A stretch of DNA of 64,000 nt from Clostridia bacterium (GCA_017427525.1 JAFRSP010000070.1:1-64000), one strand, 5' to 3'. Numbered from the stretch's first letter, positions 1 to 8,280 are shown. Translations and numbers: made by a program. The notes: a model not told the origin generated them from the sequence alone.

Positions 1-593
1 GCAGCGCGCAGGCCGTCGGCGCTCAGAGTTGCCTGCGTGACGCCCTGCAGCAGCAGCTCGGCAGCCGGATCCAGCAGGCTCGTCTGGATCAGGCGGCGCA
101 TCGCTCTGGCTCCGGCAGGATCCCCGGCACAGCGGCGGGCCAATCTTGCCGGGAGCTCCGGGTCCGCTTCCACAGTCAGACCGGCCGCCTGGATCCGAGC
201 CAGCGCCTCGTTCAGCCGCAGGGCAGCGATTCGGGCCAGGCTCTGCTCCGTCAGGGGCTGAAACGATACCACCGCGTCCATCCGTCCCAAAAGTTCCGGG
301 GAAAAAACAGCGCTGACGCGCTCTCGCGCCCGGGCTTCCCCATCTGCCTCACCGCCCTCCCGGCCGGAAAAGCCTGCCCTGGCCTTAGGGCCGAGCGTTC
401 CGGCGTTGGTCGTCATCACCAGCAGGGTGTTCCGGAAATCGGCAGTCCGGCCCAGGCTGTCGGTCAGTCGGCCGTCCTCTAAGATTTGCAGCAGCAGGGC
501 GGTCACGCTGGGGTGGGCTTTTTCCAGCTCGTCCAGAAGGATCAGGCTGTGGGGCCTTGCCCGCACCCGCTCCGTCAGTTCTCCGCCTTTGCC
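1..593 (-). CDS. ClpB/ClpC-type AAA+ ATPase, internal to C-terminal fragment (partial)
   Basis: The minus strand encodes the second AAA+ module of a Clp/Hsp100 unfoldase. Reading leftward from about 593 come GKGGELTERVRARPHS, the Walker B region LILLDELEKAHP, the sensor-1 stretch LVMTTNAG, the arginine-finger region (FSPELLGRMD) and the C-terminal small domain up to position 1, where the gene leaves the window. Clp proteins remodel or unfold protein substrates in the cytoplasm. The Walker A and everything upstream are missing because the reading frame runs into a MATE transporter gene on the other strand. The fragment is visibly more GC-rich than the rest of the window. The family is clear; whether it is ClpB or ClpC, and whether the join is biological, cannot be told. 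Confidence 0.8.
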
Positions 594-854
594 GACACCA
601 TCATTTCCTTCTTCCAAGCGACAGGGGAGGGGAAAAAGTCGTTTGTGCTTGCCCTTCTGCGGAAGGGGATTGTGGATATTCCGCTGATGTTTTTGCTCAA
701 TCTGGCGCTGCCCATCTATGGAATCGTGATCGCCACACCGCTTGCCGACGCGTTTTGCTGCCTGGCGGCAAACCTGATGTTTGCCGCCTACCTGAAGGGA
801 CTTTTTGAGAAGAAGGCGAGCGCCGGAGAGGCGGTTTCAAGCTATACCGGTTGA
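588..854 (+). pseudogene. MATE-family efflux transporter, C-terminal fragment
   Basis: The last 80-90 residues of a MATE-type multidrug/sodium antiporter are visible: the family-typical stretch SFFQATGEGKKS, then LLRKGIVDIPLMFLLN, two hydrophobic segments, and a cytoplasmic tail ending at the stop at 852-854. Complete members are about 450 residues with 12 membrane helices, so four fifths of the protein is absent. The 5' break falls within about 20 bases of the break in the opposing Clp gene (575-595). A strong terminator follows. The family call is good; the fragment alone cannot be functional. Confidence 0.7.
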
Positions 855-870
855 AGAATCAAAGCAACCC

Positions 871-909
871 AAAAGGCCGAAACAGAAATGTTTCTGTTTC
901 GGCCTTTTT
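871..909. terminator. Rho-independent terminator, bidirectional
   Basis: A perfect inverted repeat (aaaaggccgaaacagaaa paired with its complement across a three-base loop) is flanked by A and T runs on its two sides. It can end transcription from the MATE fragment on plus and from the FMN-binding gene on minus. Confidence 0.88.
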
Positions 910-937
910 CACTTTGTCTGAGCAAAGGAAGGCGGAG

Positions 938-1414
938 CTATTTCTCGTGTACCAACTTCCCCGTCATAGAGTCGATTTGCAGAGAGATCAGCTGCAGCCG
1001 ATCGGCGGTTTTTTGAAGAAGCATATCGACATCTTCAGCCGAAGGATAGTATTTCAACCCGATCGCCCGCACCTTCTCACGGGTCACTTCTGGATCGGTT
1101 ATGAGTTCGGCTCGGGCAAAGACCACGACGCTGGTGACATAGTAGGCCCAGTCACCCTCCTTGAGAAAACCCTGATTCCAAACAGTGAAGCAAACCTTTT
1201 CACAGCGCCGGATCGCATCGAGCTTATGCCCCTCTTTTGCACCGTGGAGATAGATTTTGTTTTCCACCTCGTCGTAATAGAAATTGAGTGGAACGGCATA
1301 GGGATACCCCTCGTCACCGAGCACGGCCAGCACACCGCGTTTTTCTGTTTGCAGAATACGGATGCATTCCTCTCGCGGCTGCTCTTGATTGTGTCGACGC
1401 ATGGTTCTAAACAT
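938..1414 (-). CDS. Pyridoxamine 5'-phosphate oxidase-like FMN split-barrel protein
   Basis: A 158-residue protein of the pyridoxamine-phosphate-oxidase-like superfamily. Recognisable elements are the first-strand region RGVLAVLGDEGYPYAVPLN, the flavin-phosphate region YLHGAKEGHKLDAI and the C-terminal MTGKLVHEK. Small clostridial members are FMN-binding reductases of unknown substrate, some of them NimA-like. The start at 1414 was chosen because AGGAGG lies seven bases upstream; an earlier in-frame start at 1471 lacks a ribosome binding site. A clear paralogue of the same length is encoded at 56816-57292. Cytoplasmic; substrate unknown. Confidence 0.82.
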   Translation of the reverse strand: MFRTMRRHNQEQPREECIRILQTEKRGVLAVLGDEGYPYAVPLNFYYDEVENKIYLHGAKEGHKLDAIRRCEKVCFTVWNQGFLKEGDWAYYVTSVVVFARAELITDPEVTREKVRAIGLKYYPSAEDVDMLLQKTADRLQLISLQIDSMTGKLVHEK

Positions 1415-1537
1415 GGCAGATTCCTCCTGAATCGGAAAAGACTGGTGAGACAAAGCCCAAAATTTGCGCAAAAGGCAGAGGATGCCGGTGCATGAAAAAG
1501 AAAAAAGTGAGCACGTTGGTTGCCCTAGAGGGAGGGC

Positions 1538-2830
1538 CTATTTGAGCTTGTTTTCGAAGATTTCAACGATGGTTTTCTCGGTCTGCACCATGCCGGGCGA
1601 TGCAATCAGCCCCATGTTTCGCATGGTCTCCTCCGGAGTGGCTCCGTTGATTCCGTGAACTGCATCGATATGCACGCCCTTGAGAGCAAAATCCACGGCA
1701 CGGAAGGCGGCGTCGCAGGCTGCCACACCCTTCATGGTACAGCCCTGATTGCCGCCGTCGCAAATCATGCCGGTGATCGAAGAGGCCATGTTGTTGAGCG
1801 TGAATTCCAGTTCCCTGACGCCGCCGCCCTTAAGATAACAGAGGGCGCAGGCCATACCGGAACCCGCCGCGATGGCACAGCCGCAGAAAGCCGAAAGCCT
1901 CCCGGAGTATTCCTTGATATAGGTGCATACCAGATAGCTCAACATGGTAGCCCGGTAGAGGCGATCTTCGGAGAATCCGTGGATTTTACACACGCCATAG
2001 AGCGGCAAGGTTGTAATGATGCCGTGGGCTCCGGAGCCGGTGATGCTCATGGCAGGCTTGTCGAGTCCGAGCACCCTTGCTTCGATCGCCGTGTTGCACA
2101 GGAGAGAGGCGGTGTTTTTTTCGTCTTCGGAGAAGACCTCTCCTCCGTTCATGGCAAGGAGTGCCGACGCGAAGGTGGTCCGGGGGCTGGAAAGTCCCTC
2201 GTGGAAGAGGGCAAGGTTGACCTCGTAGGCCTTGCCGACAAAGGCGATCTCTTCGATGGGGACGGTCTCCGCATAGTGGAGAAGCTCCGACAGCCTGTAG
2301 CGGTGGATCACATAGCCGGCTGCCGCCGCATCGGCCTCAGTGGTGTCTGCGGCATGCTCAGCCTCGCTCTCAAAAAGGGTTTTCCCGTTTCGCTCGATTT
2401 TTGTGACGTTGATGTGGGAATCGCGGATCGTGACAACGGCCTTGTCGGTATCGGTCTCCACCGTGGCTTGAACGTAGATTCGGCTGGTCATGCCGCTCAG
2501 CACAACCGTGATTCTGCCCTGATCGATCAGCTGCTGTGCAGTCACGCTGTCTTCCGGCTTCACGTCGGCCAGAGCTTCAAGGCCCTTGTCGGCGTTTCCC
2601 GCGACATAGCCAAGCGCCGCGGCGAAGAGGTTCCCGACCCGGTCGGAATTGGGGATGCCGCAGGTGAAGGCATTCTTATACATGCCGCTGTTCATCGCCA
2701 CGGTCACATGCCTGAGGGTCCCCCCTGTGTAGGAGCGGGCTTTGGCCACGCAGAAGGCGATTGCACCGGGCTCGGTAACGCCCAGCGCGGGGATCATATC
2801 AGACTGAATCAGCTTTGTGAGTTCATGCAT
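1538..2830 (-). CDS. cyuA: L-cysteine desulfidase (CyuA/UPF0597 family)
   Basis: A 430-residue protein of the L-serine-dehydratase-alpha-like UPF0597/CyuA family, which uses a [4Fe-4S] cluster to break L-cysteine into pyruvate, ammonia and sulfide. It starts with the family hallmark IPALGVTEPGAIAF and carries the conserved glycine-rich stretch SITGSGAHGIITTLPLY. Candidate cluster cysteines sit in IAFCVAK, SAFCGCAIAAGSG and ICDGGNQGC. Length is typical. The gene lies 36 bases downstream of the hypothetical gene at 2867-3286 and may be co-transcribed with it. It could also act on other small amino acids, but the family match is strong. Confidence 0.9.
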   Translation of the reverse strand: MHELTKLIQSDMIPALGVTEPGAIAFCVAKARSYTGGTLRHVTVAMNSGMYKNAFTCGIPNSDRVGNLFAAALGYVAGNADKGLEALADVKPEDSVTAQQLIDQGRITVVLSGMTSRIYVQATVETDTDKAVVTIRDSHINVTKIERNGKTLFESEAEHAADTTEADAAAAGYVIHRYRLSELLHYAETVPIEEIAFVGKAYEVNLALFHEGLSSPRTTFASALLAMNGGEVFSEDEKNTASLLCNTAIEARVLGLDKPAMSITGSGAHGIITTLPLYGVCKIHGFSEDRLYRATMLSYLVCTYIKEYSGRLSAFCGCAIAAGSGMACALCYLKGGGVRELEFTLNNMASSITGMICDGGNQGCTMKGVAACDAAFRAVDFALKGVHIDAVHGINGATPEETMRNMGLIASPGMVQTEKTIVEIFENKLK

Positions 2831-2866
2831 GATTCGTTCTCCTTCGCCCGAAAAGGCAGAACAGGC

Positions 2867-3286
2867 TTATTCCGAGAACCAAGGCTCCTGGATCTCCTCG
2901 ATTTGCAGCTTCACGTCGACCTTTGCTGCGATTTGGTATTCATCCTCATAGACGATTTCACCCGGATCGTTGGTAAAGACGAGGTAGTATGGGTGCTGAT
3001 ACTTTTCCAAGAGAATCAGGGCAGGCTTGATCTTCAGGAGCATCTCTTCAGAATTCGAGGTTTTGAACCAGCAGACGACCGGCTCCTGATTTTTACACTG
3101 CGGCGGCCACGGGAGGTGCTCAGCAAACCAGGAATCGATCTCCCGGAAATGATTTGCGTCGCTTTCGCTCATGGTGCCGTTTTGAAGCAGCTGCCAGCAC
3201 ATGCTGAAGACGCCTTTGGCATACATGGTATTTCGGGCAAGTTCCTTCCCTTGAATTCTGACATATTTGAAATGCAGCTCAGACAT
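2867..3286 (-). CDS. Conserved hypothetical protein
   Basis: A soluble 139-residue protein with no signal peptide or membrane segment. Its features are an N-terminal strand followed by GKELARNTMYAKGVFSMCWQLL, a central tryptophan-rich stretch with SWFAEHLPWPP, and a C-terminal NDPGEIVYEDEYQIA motif that I associate with an uncharacterised clostridial family. The ATG follows a GAGGG ribosome binding site. Its neighbour downstream is the cysteine desulfidase, 36 bases away, so a shared transcript is likely, but no function can be assigned. Confidence 0.7.
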   Translation of the reverse strand: MSELHFKYVRIQGKELARNTMYAKGVFSMCWQLLQNGTMSESDANHFREIDSWFAEHLPWPPQCKNQEPVVCWFKTSNSEEMLLKIKPALILLEKYQHPYYLVFTNDPGEIVYEDEYQIAAKVDVKLQIEEIQEPWFSE

Positions 3287-3325
3287 GGTTTTCCCTCACT
3301 TCCAAGGTGGAGTGTTTTCACAGAG

Positions 3326-3612
3326 TTAGAAGGAAAGTTGCGAAGAATGGGTTGGGGGCGCCCCCGATATACGGACAGGGGCGCCCGCGCAGACGCTTGG
3401 GAACAGGCAACATAGAAGAACATAGTAACCTCCGTCAATAAAAGCAACAAAATCGGCATAGGACAGCGAGTCCTCTACAGCTTCGGAGGATTTGTTTATA
3501 ATAAAGGGAATCTTGCCCGTACTGGCAAAGAATCTTTCTGTTTCCAGCATGTACGTAATCGGGAAGTCAGCAAAGCTTTAGCTTTTGCGTAAGCTTCTTC
3601 CTTTGTTATCAT
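3326..3612 (-). pseudogene. Frameshifted small gene, possible immunity-protein relic
   Basis: From the ATG at 3612 the frame begins MITKEEAYAKAKA and soon goes out of register. One base shift at about 3570 restores a sensible reading: FADFPITYMLETERFF, then ASTGKIPFIINKSSEAVED, then ADFVAFIDGGYYV, down to the stop at 3326. The N-terminus (TKEEA..KA) resembles small YrhB/Imm-type immunity proteins, which is only a weak analogy. The last third coincides with a copy of the 41-base repeat and looks like non-native sequence. The ATG overlaps the stop of the preceding ORF (ATGA), as in coupled gene pairs. Confidence 0.4.
3358..3398. repeat. Imperfect direct repeat, left copy
   Basis: A 41-base GC-rich sequence (gcgcccccga...gacgctt) recurs at 5299-5340 in the same orientation with 36 of 41 matches and a one-base gap. 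The two copies flank the AT-rich nuclease block. This copy lies in the apparent C-terminus of the frameshifted gene. It could be a dispersed repeat or the trace of an insertion. Confidence 0.6.
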
Positions 3613-3782
3613 GGCAGTTCCTCCGTATTGTGATGCAGATGAGGGAAGTCACAGTTTTTCACCGAATCCACCATCTTTATATGGACTTTTTCGTTCATCT
3701 GTTTCCCACGATTCTGGAGATGTTGCGACAAGACATCCTCACATGCAATTACAGAATCGAGGTGTTTTTTATGTGCTCCCAA
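3609..3782 (-). CDS. Small ORF coupled to the relic downstream, unknown
   Basis: A 57-codon frame is open from a TTG at 3782 (inside the last codons of the nuclease gene) to a TGA at 3609 that overlaps the next ATG. The product is basic and histidine-rich (GAHKKHLDSVIACEDVL, later HIKMVDSVKNCDFPHLHHN). There is no clear ribosome binding site for the TTG; the first ATG lies at residue 30. It could be the C-terminal remnant of a toxin-like protein whose partner is the frameshifted ORF that follows. This is inference from layout only. Confidence 0.3.
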   Translation of the reverse strand: MGAHKKHLDSVIACEDVLSQHLQNRGKQMNEKVHIKMVDSVKNCDFPHLHHNTEELP

Positions 3783-5265
3783 TCATTTTACTAAGCCTGT
3801 AAAAGACATTCTCATCCTTCAGTGCATCCCAGGATTCAGTAAACAATTCCTCCGTATAATCATCCTTTGATGACAGGATCCAAATTTTCTCCTGTGATGC
3901 TATTACAGCGTATCTGACCCCGAGAAGCTTTGCATAGCTCCTGGCCTGCGTTTTCACCCCTTCAAGCTGTTTCTGACTTTTGATACTCCGCTTTGCTTCA
4001 ATAATAGCAAACGCTGAATAATGTCCCCGTTCAACAACTGGCCTCAGAACAAAATCCGGGATAAGTGCATGATTATGGTTCCCGATTTCTATATATAACT
4101 GCTGACGATAATCTCTTTCGGAATAGCCCAGTCTGGAAATCAGTGGCTTAATTAACCCTTCTTCTACTTCTTTTTCGGTGGCAAATGTACCGCTGCAAAG
4201 AACTCCTGCATAGCTGATCATAGGAACATCTGCCGATGTCAGTTCAACGATATAATTATATTCAGAAGGCATCAATTCGACGCCATTGATCCCCTGCATA
4301 TTCTTCTTTACAAGAGGCATGGACCCTAAAACAGGATCTGCCCTTATTTTTTCCAGGGGAATGTGGGTTGTTTTAACAGGGCTCCCGATATAGGTGCAGT
4401 GGTAGTAATAGAAAAACGGGTCTACAAATCCAATAGAATGGCTTCTCCAGATAGATGTAATAGCGCTGACAGGGGTCGTAAGATACATTACAATCATATC
4501 TCCAGCACGGGTTTCCGGATTACACTGCCATCGCATAACTGCACTGGTGTCGTTCTCGGCTTTAGAGTCGCTACCACGACCACTTCCGCCTACAAAGTAC
4601 GCGCTTCTTGGTTCCGGCAGGTCTTTAACCAAATAGCAGTCTGTTCCCCCTATGTACTTAGGTGCAAAATCATAAAGGAAAGCGCAGAGTTCATATGGTG
4701 ACAGAGAATTCTCCTCGCGAAACTTCTGAAGCGCCTTGCAAATTTCAGCGTAATGCCAGATTCTCCCCCGGCAATCAGCCTTTTTCGGAATTTCCGGCAG
4801 TGCTATATCAAAAGATTCTGCAATTCTTTCCAGAACATTATAGTTGGCAAAGAAATAATAAGGGACAAACAGACTTGGGTATTCTAATGCCAGACTTGTT
4901 GTATAAAACTCGATATCAGTACAGAATAGTCTCAGTAGTTCCTGTTCTTTCCCATCAAGATTATTCTTTGATTCCTGATACCACTCTCCGAAAACAGCGT
5001 CTATATCCGGTGGCTCTGCTTCATCGCCTTTCATCTCAAGTACTTGTTCTGAAGCAGTCTCCTTCATAACTTCTTCTGCCAAAGAACAAAGCTCGGAGTG
5101 CGTACCTTCAATATTCTCAGAGCTTGCAGAATAAAACTGCTGCAGTTCAGAAATAAAATCCGCAAAATCAGTTGAAAGGCTGCCTTTCAGACCGATTTTG
5201 AAAGTTTCTGACACATGTTTACCATCAGTTTTCATGTACAGATTCCAGACATATTCGTTCAGCAT
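3769..5265 (-). CDS. EVE-like domain plus PD-(D/E)XK nuclease, putative modification-dependent restriction protein
   Basis: A 498-residue protein in three parts. Residues 1-200 are helical and unrecognised. Residues about 222-341 resemble an EVE/PUA-like modified-base reader (CNPETRAGDMIVMYLTTP, then IGFVDPFFYYYHCTYIG). Residues about 360-480 look like the HsdR-N/PD-(D/E)XK nuclease fold, with IPDFVLRP (Asp404), AIIEAKRS (Glu423, Lys425) and TQARSYAK (Gln440). The start at 5265 follows a GGGGAGAG ribosome binding site. Its composition is clearly AT-richer than both flanks, which suggests transfer. A fused reader and nuclease suits a solitary type IV-like defence enzyme; no methyltransferase or helicase lies nearby. 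Function is inferred from motifs. Confidence 0.68.
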   Translation of the reverse strand: MLNEYVWNLYMKTDGKHVSETFKIGLKGSLSTDFADFISELQQFYSASSENIEGTHSELCSLAEEVMKETASEQVLEMKGDEAEPPDIDAVFGEWYQESKNNLDGKEQELLRLFCTDIEFYTTSLALEYPSLFVPYYFFANYNVLERIAESFDIALPEIPKKADCRGRIWHYAEICKALQKFREENSLSPYELCAFLYDFAPKYIGGTDCYLVKDLPEPRSAYFVGGSGRGSDSKAENDTSAVMRWQCNPETRAGDMIVMYLTTPVSAITSIWRSHSIGFVDPFFYYYHCTYIGSPVKTTHIPLEKIRADPVLGSMPLVKKNMQGINGVELMPSEYNYIVELTSADVPMISYAGVLCSGTFATEKEVEEGLIKPLISRLGYSERDYRQQLYIEIGNHNHALIPDFVLRPVVERGHYSAFAIIEAKRSIKSQKQLEGVKTQARSYAKLLGVRYAVIASQEKIWILSSKDDYTEELFTESWDALKDENVFYRLSKMIGST

Positions 5266-5298
5266 AATCTCTCCCCGATTGGAACTTTTCTGTACTAA

Positions 5299-5340
5299 GC
5301 GCCCCCGAATATGCGGACAGGAGCACCCGCGCGGATGCTT
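5299..5340. repeat. Imperfect direct repeat, right copy
   Basis: This is the second copy of the GC-rich repeat seen at 3358-3398. It lies in the 100-base gap between the nucleotidase stop and the nuclease start, so the pair brackets the nuclease and the small relic genes. Confidence 0.6.
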
Positions 5341-5365
5341 TGAACGGATTTCAAAAACAGAGCAG

Positions 5366-7069
5366 TTACGGCTCAAAGATCGTGATGCGGCCTTCACCAT
5401 AAGGATCGGCATAACTACTGCCGACTTCGCCGCCCAGAGTATCTACAAGATAGTCGATCAAAACCTGATTGTCAATTACTGCAGAATCCTGCAGAATTGC
5501 AGCGCCGTCGAAGGCCGTCATCCCGTCGCCGTTCTGCAGGAGCACATAGTCGGTTCCTGCAAGCGTATACTTCTTTTCGGGGTCGAGCGGTTCCCCGCCG
5601 ATGCGGACGTTTTTCACCCGGCGTTCCCCTTCGAATCCTGTACACATCCCGGTTTCATCTGTTTTGCAGGTTCCATTTGCAGAGAGGTGGATCTCATAGC
5701 TCATGCCGGACACCTGCAGGAATCCGCCGTTTTCGAGCGGCACGCTGCGGGAAGTCCATTCAAGAGCATCTAAAATCTGCTGTCCGGTCACCTCGACCAC
5801 ACTGAGCATATTGCCGAAGGGGAATACGGTATTGATATCCTCATAGGTGATCGATCCCTTCGGGATACTGGTGCGAATACCTCCGCCATTGATCACCGCA
5901 ATATCAGCGCCTGTTTTGGCCCGAAATGCATCCGCGCACAGGTCGCCCAGATTGGTCTCGGCGCGCCGAATCATGCGAATGGGGTTGCCGCTGGTATCCG
6001 TTTCAACGGGGTCGCTGATCGTAAGGTCCACAGCGGTGGTCGCCACAACGGTTTTCAGGGTCTGATTCAACTCCTCCATTGCAGCGTCGATCTTGGCACT
6101 GATTTCATTTTGGATTCCGAACAGTTCCCGCGCGTTTGCGGAATTCGGCCAACTCCAAATACCGGTATCCACGATTCCCTTTTCGGGAGAAATGAGGCTG
6201 TAACCGATGCAGTTCAGCATGGTGCCGCATGCGGAGCGCGTCACGCTGTCTCCGTCTTTGTTCTTCATCACAACCTGCTCGGTGTCGTGACTGTGACCGT
6301 CTAAAAAGACGTCGATGCCGTTGGTGTTGGAGATCACGTCGGCATAGGTCCAGGGGCTGTCGGTGCTGGCAAGACCCATATGGCCTATGACATAGACATA
6401 GTCCGCCCCTTCGGCCCGCACGCTGTCCACGGCGCTTTGCACTGCCTCATAGAGAAGTGTGCCGCTGTCGTCCCGGAGGAAGTCATAGATGTATTCGCCG
6501 GCTTCATTCTGGAAGAAGCGCGGTGTGGAGGAGGTGATTGTGTTCGGCGTGGTCACACCCACAAAGGCGATTTTCAGAGTTCCCACGGTTTTGATCACAT
6601 AGGGAGCGAAAACGAGTTCGCCTTCCCGATTGAAGTTGCAGCTGATATAGGAGAATTCCGCCTTTTGGGCGAGCTCTAGAAAGCGATCCACCCCGTAGTC
6701 GAATTCATGGTTTCCGGGGATCGCCACGTCGTAATGCATGGCGTTCATCAGCTCCAGAATGGCTTCTCCTTTCGTGACAGTGCCGATCACCCCGCCCTGA
6801 ATGGAATCCCCATCATCGACCAGCAGCGTGGAAATCCCTTGCGCTTCAAGGGTGTCGCGGATCTGCTGCAGTCCGGCATAGCCAAAGCCGTCGTCGATTC
6901 CGCAGTGAACGTCGCTTGTGAAGAGGATCATCACGTCGCCCGTTTCTTCGGTCAGATTCTCCTCCGCCGGCTGGTCTGCCGGCGTGTCCTCTGAAGCGCT
7001 GCACGCAGAGAGCAGAAGCAGCAAAAATACAAGGCTGAGGGATACGGTTTTTTTCCAGAAATGCTTCAT
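5366..7069 (-). CDS. 5'-nucleotidase / 2',3'-cyclic phosphodiesterase family lipoprotein
   Basis: A 567-residue cell-surface UshA/YfkN-type metallophosphoesterase. A signal peptide ends in the lipobox LLSAC (Cys about 22). The metal-binding motifs follow in order: FTSDVHCG, DDGDSIQGG, GNHEFDYG and DGHSHD. The C-terminal substrate domain shows INGGGIRTSIPKG and LLQNGDGMTAFDG. Such enzymes dephosphorylate extracellular nucleotides to salvage nucleosides and phosphate. A strong GGAGGAG lies nine bases before the ATG. Length is typical for a two-domain enzyme. The precise substrate (AMP, UDP-sugar or cyclic nucleotide) cannot be read. Confidence 0.92.
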   Translation of the reverse strand: MKHFWKKTVSLSLVFLLLLLSACSASEDTPADQPAEENLTEETGDVMILFTSDVHCGIDDGFGYAGLQQIRDTLEAQGISTLLVDDGDSIQGGVIGTVTKGEAILELMNAMHYDVAIPGNHEFDYGVDRFLELAQKAEFSYISCNFNREGELVFAPYVIKTVGTLKIAFVGVTTPNTITSSTPRFFQNEAGEYIYDFLRDDSGTLLYEAVQSAVDSVRAEGADYVYVIGHMGLASTDSPWTYADVISNTNGIDVFLDGHSHDTEQVVMKNKDGDSVTRSACGTMLNCIGYSLISPEKGIVDTGIWSWPNSANARELFGIQNEISAKIDAAMEELNQTLKTVVATTAVDLTISDPVETDTSGNPIRMIRRAETNLGDLCADAFRAKTGADIAVINGGGIRTSIPKGSITYEDINTVFPFGNMLSVVEVTGQQILDALEWTSRSVPLENGGFLQVSGMSYEIHLSANGTCKTDETGMCTGFEGERRVKNVRIGGEPLDPEKKYTLAGTDYVLLQNGDGMTAFDGAAILQDSAVIDNQVLIDYLVDTLGGEVGSSYADPYGEGRITIFEP

Positions 7070-7368
7070 GGCGTTTTTCTCCTCCGTTTTTTATACGTTC
7101 CATTGATCGGATGCTCTGAAAAGGGAATCCGTAGTGGCGAGCAAGGATGCAAATGAGATTTCGATTGTTCGGCACAGGAGCCGGTCGGCATGCTGTTGTC
7201 GGCTCCCAGCGAAAATCTGCGCTGCATAGGCAGCTGCCTGCTCTTTGCAAGTTCGTTTCGCGGTTTTGTGAAAAAGAGATGCGGCACAAATCCCTCATAG
7301 CAGGAGATGAAAAAGGGGATTGGTTTTCACCTCGCAGCGAGGAGGACCTCAGCATAGGATTTTATGGT
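7070..7368. other. Intergenic region without recognised gene
   Basis: About 300 bases separate the nucleotidase start from the end of the GNAT gene. Only the nucleotidase ribosome binding site is clear. Short frames on both strands lack ribosome binding sites, and no convincing promoter or RNA motif was seen. Confidence 0.5.
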
Positions 7369-7875
7369 TTACAGGATCAATTCCATGAGATCAAAATCCA
7401 CAAGCTGGCCGTTGATCTTAAAGAACCCTTTGAAGGTTCCGATTTTTTGAAATCCGAATTTTGAATACAGGTGGATCGCGTTTTTCTGATCGCTTCTCAC
7501 TTCAAGAGAGAGGATTTCCGACCTTGCAACATTTTTCGCAAAATCGAGGATGTGCTCCATCAGCGCGGTGCCGACGCCTTGATTCCAATGGGATTTTCGG
7601 ACCGAGATTCCGAGCTCCCCCCTGTGAGACATCCTCTGCCTCGGGAAGACGGAATAACTGGCGCTTCCGACAATCTCCTCCCCATCCTTGGCCAGATAGA
7701 ACACGCCGGTTTCGGAATGCTCCAACGATGCGAGAAAACGTGCCTCCTCCTCGACGGACAGGGGGAGCCCTTCCGCGCCGAAGCTTAAGTTGTCGGTCTC
7801 TGCGCCGCACAGTTTGGCAAAACGGAGAACCTTATCGGCGTCGTCGGCACAGGCCTTTTCGATTTGAATTGCCAT
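7369..7875 (-). CDS. GNAT-family N-acetyltransferase
   Basis: A 168-residue single-domain GNAT enzyme that would transfer an acetyl group from acetyl-CoA to an unknown amine. The acetyl-CoA-binding motif is visible as SHWNQGVGTALMEHIL, followed by LSLEVRSDQKNAIHLYSKFGF, the usual motif-B region of RimI-like enzymes. The start at 7875 is supported by AAAGGAGG six bases upstream; an earlier in-frame ATG at 7917 is poorer. It lies 90 bases downstream of the TIGR04076 gene, on the same strand. Confidence 0.87.
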   Translation of the reverse strand: MAIQIEKACADDADKVLRFAKLCGAETDNLSFGAEGLPLSVEEEARFLASLEHSETGVFYLAKDGEEIVGSASYSVFPRQRMSHRGELGISVRKSHWNQGVGTALMEHILDFAKNVARSEILSLEVRSDQKNAIHLYSKFGFQKIGTFKGFFKINGQLVDFDLMELIL

Positions 7876-7965
7876 GGTTCCTCCTTTCGGAAAAAGAAAG
7901 CGGATGTTTCTTCTCAAATCGTGGATACTGCAGGGATTCGAAGTTGTATGTCGGGCGCATGGGAG

Positions 7966-8280
7966 CTAGTTCGCATCCTCCTCCAGGGCTTCAAGAAGGA
8001 AGCTGACCGGCCGAAACCCGTCGTTACAGGAGATCATGGCAGACCGTTTGTTTTTCATCCAGCCGTCGTAGAGGTTTTCACCGCCATGCGAGAGCGTCAT
8101 CACAAAAGCCGAGATACTGTCCCAGGCGCTGTCGCAAAAGCCGTCCGGCTTCTGCCATCCGTTTGCAAGGAAGACCTGGCCGAGTTCCATCTCGCAGGCA
8201 TGTGCGATCGGATTCTCGTATTGTTCGATGAGATCGTCGTACCTGGCGATTTTTTTCACCGTGATTCGCACTTTTTTCAT
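7966..8280 (-). CDS. TIGR04076-family protein
   Basis: A 104-residue soluble protein matching the small TIGR04076 family: it begins MKKVRITVKKI, has CEMELGQVFLANGWQKPDGFCDSAW split around a conserved Lys-Pro-x-Gly-Phe-Cys, and ends with a CNDGFRPVSFLLE segment containing the family's C-x-D-G-x-RPV signature. Function is unknown; members occur in anaerobic Firmicutes. The ATG follows GGGAGAA at eight bases. Confidence 0.78.
   Translation of the reverse strand: MKKVRITVKKIARYDDLIEQYENPIAHACEMELGQVFLANGWQKPDGFCDSAWDSISAFVMTLSHGGENLYDGWMKNKRSAMISCNDGFRPVSFLLEALEEDAN

Noticed and set aside
1655-3415. 586-codon plus-strand frame opposite cyuA and the hypothetical gene
   Set aside because: It is antisense to two well-supported genes with ribosome binding sites. 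The open frame is an effect of GC-biased codons, and its translation matches no family.
3585-3802. Two small plus-strand frames near 3.6-3.8 kb
   Set aside because: They overlap the better-supported minus-strand coupled frames and have no ribosome binding site.
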